Assembly: GCA_039881145.1 (NCBI GenBank)
Contig: JAYKKI010000052.1
Location: 15,508,001-15,572,000, forward strand
Reading direction: 5' to 3'
Source: Druceiella hillmani
Taxonomy: Eukaryota > Arthropoda > Insecta > Lepidoptera > Hepialidae
Length of the DNA: 64,000 bases
In this document: piece after piece, positions 58,662 to 64,000 of the stretch
Position numbering within the stretch: position 1 is the stretch's first letter
How the letters are laid out: every line of letters starts with the position of its first letter
Translations under genes and position numbers: made by a program
Notes under the pieces: model-generated
The model's input: the letters and a program-made list of their open reading frames with translations, nothing else
What the model was told of the DNA's origin: nothing
The model's database searches: none

Positions 58662-61099
58662 GATAAAGTTTACATTATACAGGACGATGTGGTTACTTCT
58701 CTATTTATTTCAACTATATTTTATTATGTGCAGCGCATCTTTAATGGAGCCTAGCTCGCTTACGAGTTTACTTTCTATGTTTTTAATCACACCAAATTAT
58801 TTTAAATTCACATTCATTAAAAATTTACAGTTGTGATGTTCAATTTACATTTATTTAAACATGAGTCATAGATAAGGTTAAATTGGTTTTGAACAAATAT
58901 GGTTTGAATTGGTTTTGAACAACTATTATGGGTATTCGGAATCAGTGAATGTTACTGTTGTAGTCAGTACCGTCTATAGGTAAGGTTAACCTACCTGTAC
59001 TTATCATATTTAATTCATACAATCAATAGTTAGTATATTATTTTTTATTGGACATGGAGCCATTGCGTAATTTATATAGATTACGAAATATTTATTTGAT
59101 CAAAATCGAAGTTCTAGTTTAGGTGTTTCTTCAAGAAAAATATATTCCAGGGAAATTTTACTCATTACCATTCAAGAGACAAATACTTTCTTTTTTTCAA
59201 TTTGTTGAAGGTTAGTGCAGTCGACGAAATTATCTATTTAATAAAAAAAAAGAAATTATTTTCACAATTCTCAAATTTTGGAAAAAAAATCTGTTATTCC
59301 AGATGTCTCCGCTTAGTAATTTTGGACCTAGGATAACTTTAATTAAATAATTAATCTCATTGATTTGGACACGAAGAAATTGCTTGGCGTTCGTTGGCCG
59401 TAAGACTAGTGCAAGTTCTCGCAATTGTAGGATGCTTGTGATCTGGTCAGCGCAACAAGTCGATCCTCGGTAACGATGTTTTTCCCCCGACCTTTCCCAG
59501 AAGGATGCCTAGCTCCAGGTGTTCTTCATTTCTGTTTATACTATGGTCTGAGTACTCGACGAATAACTGTCTATCGAGAATGCCGATTTTTTTTTCATAG
59601 ATTCGGTGGTCCAATGAGCAGTCCAAGACACCAACAAAATGTGTTGTTAGCATCTCAACTAATCTGGAAGGCGTCAATGCATTTTTATCAGTGGTTTTTA
59701 TGGTCCAGGTCGCCGTGAAAAAAAAAGGAAAACCTCTACCCTGATGTAAACAGTTTCTTAAAACTGATAATAGAATTTCCTGGAAGTGGACGGTAAATAT
59801 AATTTAATACATTTTTATAAATACTTAATATCTATTTTACCTACACATGGTATTTTTTTTTAAATATCTGTTTTAAATCCATGATTTTAGTGAAATATTC
59901 TCTTTATTTTATTTAATTTTAGCTAAATATCTTTATTGAAATCCTGTACACAAGTACACGCATGTGTATAGGTGGCATCGTTACGAATCGTCTCTTACAC
60001 GTGTGCCAGCATATTTTAACAACGCGACGTTTAAAAACGCGAAAAAGTATTATCGTTATTTTTATTTTGGAAAATTCTTTTGTTCCGCACTTTGCTTCTC
60101 CCAGCCACACGTGTTATTATGTTTCTATTTTCCGTTGATAAATTACACCCATTCTCGAATTTCCTTTTACGTATTCATGGATAATGTATATATAACAAGA
60201 ATCCACTGATTTTTTTATTCATTTGTGATAGAGGCGTATTTTTTTAAAATGTTCCTAAGTGAGACTAATTATAAAAGGCTTTGGAGGGTTTGAACAGATG
60301 TTGTAAATAAATTATTTAATTCCATGCTTGATCTTCCGATACAATTTATGAAAATTATGATTTATGTTTTAAAAATTAATTACGAAGCGATTATGAAGCA
60401 TAACATTTTTTAGCTAGAAGTTCAGATAAGTTTTAACCTGAACTTTATATTTATTTGTGATATATATAAAATTCACTTCCGGTTTTTTTTGATACAACTA
60501 TGTAACGACTATGTAAAGGGATTGATTTGTAGCATTTCGGTGCAAAACTCTAGGGTCTATTCTAAGCTTTAATAAAGGCGTATTTAATAATTATTAAAAA
60601 AAACAAATAAAACATTTCATGGACTTTTACATTTCGAGGTGGCATAAGAAGTTGAGGTTCAACCAATCCAGCATCTACAACAAAGTAGTCATGTTTTATT
60701 TCTGTTAAACATTTTTTTTGGGATCACAGAAACAAAAAGCTCATTTGCTAAAAATGTTCTTTTTTGTCTTTTATTTTTACTTAAAATATTGTTTACGTAC
60801 TATATTTCACCACTAAAGGTATCATAATTAGGTGTATTAAAGCGGAACTAAAGTGGAACATTTAGTTTTAGAATGAAAAAAAAATGCATATAAACAGGTA
60901 CATTTTCTTAACACAATTATACGTATATATATATATATATATTGTTATAGTTACAGAACATTTTTCTTCAGAAAAATCAACACAAATATAATAATTAACA
61001 AAGTAGAGAACATACTTCAATGAAAATCACACAAGATTAGTAATTTGTTTTTCTGAATGCAGTGCAGATTTGTTCATTGGATCTAAATTCAATGGGCTA
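58662..61099. other. Non-coding stretch
   Basis: AT-rich. A moderately GC-rich block at 59400-59720 has short frames on both strands (59447-59677 -, 59476-59718 +) that look like decayed coding matter, possibly of a transposon; I could not assign it. A small (TA)n lies at 60924-60942. Confidence 0.45.
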
Positions 61100-61278
61100 C
61101 ATAAAATACTTCGAATTGGCAATTTTAAACGTACTTCGAATTCGCAACTTCAAATTCGCTTCCAATTCGCAATTTCAAATTGGCTTCGAAATCGCAACCT
61201 CAAGAATTTTCCACGAACTCGCAGTTTTAAAATAACCTTTAAATTCGCAACTTCGAATAGGCTACAAATTCGCAAAGT
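61100..61278. repeat. Degenerate minisatellite, about 29-bp unit
   Basis: About six rounds of AATTCGCAA(T/C)TTCAAATT-like sequence. The open frame over it encodes repeats such as SNSQLQIRF and is not taken as a gene. Confidence 0.8.
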
Positions 61279-62387
61279 TTAAACCCTCGTAACTTATTTT
61301 AATATTATTTTTGAAGTCGTTAAAGAAGTTACTTTTATTAGGTTGAAAAGGATTTATTTCCAATCATGGACCTATAATTTAGATGAGAAATGTCGATCTC
61401 GAATTAAATTCCAAAATATGTGAAATGAACGTGAGAAACTAATATTTATAAGTAGTCTTATACAAGAAATTCCAAGTGGCACTCTGTAACGAAAGTCCTT
61501 GAATTCCTATTTTTATATTCATTGACGCACATATTCTGCCGTCAATGGGTGACCAAATTATACGGTATCTTTCGTATTAATTTATAGCTTTCACGACAGT
61601 TAAGCGATTTTTATGTCGGATTTCAATTAACGAGCTGCCTATTTTAAGGCCTCAAAAGAAAACATATTTTCGAGAAAAAGAAAACGGCAGATGACATCCT
61701 GACATTTCTTTGCAAAATTTATTCAATTTCTCGCATATTTTACTCACTGAAAAATGTGTTGCTGTAGGTTTTGAACGTTTATATTCCCGGTTTATCTATC
61801 TATATATTTCTCCAATTCAATAACTATTAATTCCAAAGATTTGAAAGGATATACTCCTTTCAAATCTTTGGAATTAAAGAACATGTAGAATCTAATGCTT
61901 AACCGCAAGATAATCATCATCATCAAATATATTAATATGCTAAGGTTAAGATGTTACTCTCCCTTTTTAGAAAAAACCTCACAACTAATCCACATAAATT
62001 ATATATCATTTTATAGATAATTGCTTGCTCTACCGGCATTCACAACTAAACAATTTATTATTGCTATTGTTTTTGCAAATTAATTAATTATTAAAATTAT
62101 ATACACAAAACAGCAATGCTGCCATCTAACGGCTCAACGTCAATATGATTGACGGTCGGTAAAATTTTTGTTTAATTTCAAATCCACTCACGTATAAATA
62201 AAGTGGCGCTTTAGCTCAATGCTTTTGATACTTGCTCCTCTATATGTCAATTTTAGTAAAATATTTGTTTGATCTGTCATCTGAGCTTCATAATGGAATA
62301 AAAACGTAATAAGCAGTGTGCAAAATTAGAAATGAATTGAATACCTGCAATCAATTTTGATTTATTAAATTGAGTTGAATAATTTAT
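61277..62387. other. Non-coding stretch, possible Helitron body
   Basis: Contains the 22-bp hairpin at 61828 and a CTCF-like match at 62117-62132 (minus). The part next to the 3' terminus at 62388 may belong to the Helitron. Confidence 0.45.
61828..61876. repeat. Perfect 22-bp hairpin, 5-nt loop
   Basis: Arms 61828-61849 and 61855-61876 pair fully (left arm TAATTCCAAAGATTTGAAAG plus GA); loop TATAC. Confidence 0.9.
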
Positions 62388-62416
62388 AATGCGAAGACTT
62401 CGCACGGGTCACGCTA
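62388..62416 (+). mobile_element. Helitron 3' terminus
   Basis: The hairpin TGCGAAGACTTCGCA is followed by CGGGTCACG and CTAG, then T: a short GC hairpin about 10 nt before CTRR with insertion next to T is the Helitron 3' signature. GCGAAG-type hairpins with this spacing are common in lepidopteran Helitrons. The matching 5' TC end was not located, so element length is unknown. The AT-rich 62030-62388 may be its body. Confidence 0.7.
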
Positions 62417-62717
62417 GTATTACTAAGTAACTTAGTAAAAAAATTAAAAAATATAGTAATTGATAATTTACCGACTATTATCTAGATTATTCGTACAGGT
62501 ACATATAATTTAAAATTACGCACAAGTATCTATCTCACTATTTTATTTTCAAAACCTCACTAGTAATGAGGCGATCCCAATATATCATCACATATAAAAA
62601 AGTCTTGCTGTGTGTATATAAAGTATTTGCTCCTCAGCAAACGGATAAATTTACATTAAATTTTATAAAAGTTTACGTTGAATATATTTGGCGTTAATTT
62701 TGTAGAAATTCATTATT

Positions 62718-62928
62718 CACAATTAAATAAAACTACGTGATGTAGTATTATTTCTACTTTCTTTAAGTTCTTTACCACGATCTAGCTTCATTTGTATTAC
62801 AACATCTTGATGTGGGCTATTAGCAAAGAAACACCTGAAGATGTTGCAATACAACGAAACCTAGGTTGTGGTAAAGAACTTAAAGAAAGTAGAAATAATA
62901 CTACATCACGTAGTTTCATTTAATTGTG
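62718..62928. mobile_element. Foldback (MITE-like) element, copy 2
   Basis: Arms of about 65 nt: the left begins CACAATTAAATAAAACTACG, the right ends TTTCATTTAATTGTG. Both contain GATGTAGTATTATTTCTACT or its complement, and both continue into TTCTTTAAGTTCTTTACCAC or its complement with almost no mismatch. Only about 90 nt separate the long arms. It is the same family as 22118-22369 but better paired, so probably the younger insertion. Confidence 0.8.
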
Positions 62929-63344
62929 AAAAAGTTTATGAATTATCGAAGAAAAATTATGCAACGTTCAGGTTATTATTTAAAATTGCAATTACTTAAT
63001 TCGTTACATCCGATTCCTTTAAAAGAAAAATCTCATTACACAGTTAGAGTAAAACATAGTTCTATAATTGTCCACCAGAGGGCGGTTTTAATTACTGCAG
63101 TATCAATATTTGTCAGGATTCCGACCTTCTGGATGCATCCCAGAGGGAGAACAATTGGAAATCTAGAAAAGTGCAACACATATGAACAAAAAGGGGGCAG
63201 AATTGTTAGTAACTTCCGACCTATCGGACGAACATTTTTCGAAATTTTATGCTACATTTCAATGTTCCTATATATTTGAGAATCAGAACGCTAGTAAAAA
63301 TATGGTTTTAAAGTAATACAAGTTTTTCTTCAATGTTATTTGTT

Positions 63345-63825
63345 AAAAACAAAACAATCATGGTAAGTTTTCACTACCTCATAGTAAACTTATCTGTAGT
63401 CGTGCAATTAGTACATAGATAGAGCAGGTTTAGATGCAAATTATTGCTTTTATTCTATGCAAGTTTAATCGGTACATATAATAAAATCGTAAATAACTAA
63501 GTCAGTACATTGAATATTTTTAAATAAAACTAAGTGCTAAAGACTTGCTACTAAACCTAAAATAACGGTTATTAGAAGTTTTGTAACAAAACAATCATGG
63601 CAAGTTTTCACTACCTCATAGTAAAGTTATCTGTAGTCGTGCAATTAGTACATAGATAGAGCGGGTTTGGATGCAAATTATTGCTTTTATTCTATGTAAG
63701 TTTAACATACATACATATAATAAAATCGTAAATAACTGAGTCTGTACATTGAATATTTTTAAGTAAAACTAAGTGCTAACGACACGCTACTAAACGTAAA
63801 ATAACAGTTTTTGGAAGTTTTGTTT
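63345..63825. repeat. Two-copy tandem duplication, about 240-bp unit
   Basis: AACAAAACAATCATGG(T/C)AAG at about 63350 and 63587, followed by near-identical sequence to GTACATTGAATATTTTTAA and AAACTAAGTGCTAA. It is followed by a Lepidoptera-like repeat body (GACTGAGTCGATTTGGATGC near 63863). Confidence 0.9.
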
Positions 63826-64000
63826 GTTTATCTTCGTTGTGTACGGCTATCTCAAACACGACTGAGTCGATTTGGATGCGGTTTTCAGTGATGTATTTAG
63901 ATTAGCTTAGGCTCGCTGGTTTGGTTTAAATCGGTTCATAAATAAAAAAAATATACATCAACCTTTAGTTTACGTTCATTTTGCACGCTAAATCAGAACC

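Noticed and set aside
59447..59718. Overlapping frames suggestive of a transposase fragment
   Set aside because: I could not align the peptides to any transposase with confidence; kept only as unassigned decayed matter.
62926..63279. 117-codon plus-strand frame
   Set aside because: It starts inside the end of a foldback element, and no motif or family resemblance was seen; probably chance. The CTCF-like site lies within it.

Overview
This is a eukaryotic, AT-rich, intron- and repeat-rich window, most likely from an insect and probably a lepidopteran. The reasons are GT-AG introns on the minus strand, a SIK2-family kinase gene of insect type, a piggyBac-like element with TTAA target sites, a Helitron 3' end (hairpin then CTAG), and tRNA-derived SINEs whose tails resemble lepidopteran elements. 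The taxon is inferred from repeat style remembered from other genomes, not from a search.

Gene content. The only gene I can name is the 3' half of a SIK2-type salt-inducible kinase on the minus strand. Its exons, in transcript order, are 25939-25695 (end of the kinase domain and start of the UBA-like domain), 22717-22482 (rest of the UBA-like domain and an RRRPS phospho-site), 19909-17341 (856 codons, Q/S/P-rich tail with a GRRASDG site) and, with less certainty, a terminal exon at 10019-9921. Splice sites and phases fit through the first three. The exons for most of the kinase domain were not found between 25940 and 64000. I infer that this 38 kb is a large 5' intron or upstream sequence and that the 5' end lies beyond the window. 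A possible small nested gene starts at 13456 on the same strand, inside the proposed last intron.

Layout. 1-9900: downstream flank with a decayed 2 kb DDE-like transposon gene (about 5030-7060, minus), a decayed tRNA-type SINE, and two copies of a 395-bp terminal-inverted-repeat element embedded in (TA)n arrays. 9900-26000: SIK2 exons and introns, with a deleted piggyBac-like element (13817-14463) and two foldback elements. 26000-64000: no certain gene. It holds many local tandem duplications and arrays (41-bp to 250-bp units), a decayed LINE (47960-51475) with one array inside it and one directly after it, a tRNA-derived SINE, further foldback elements, three CpG-rich islands and a Helitron end.

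No rRNA, functional tRNA, CRISPR or bacterial-type operon was seen. The strongest leads are the split assignment of the 9921-10019 exon, the possible nested gene at 13345-13456, the 16-copy 91-bp array in which every unit carries a 3'-splice-site-like motif, and the clustering of tandem arrays on one side of about 28 kb.
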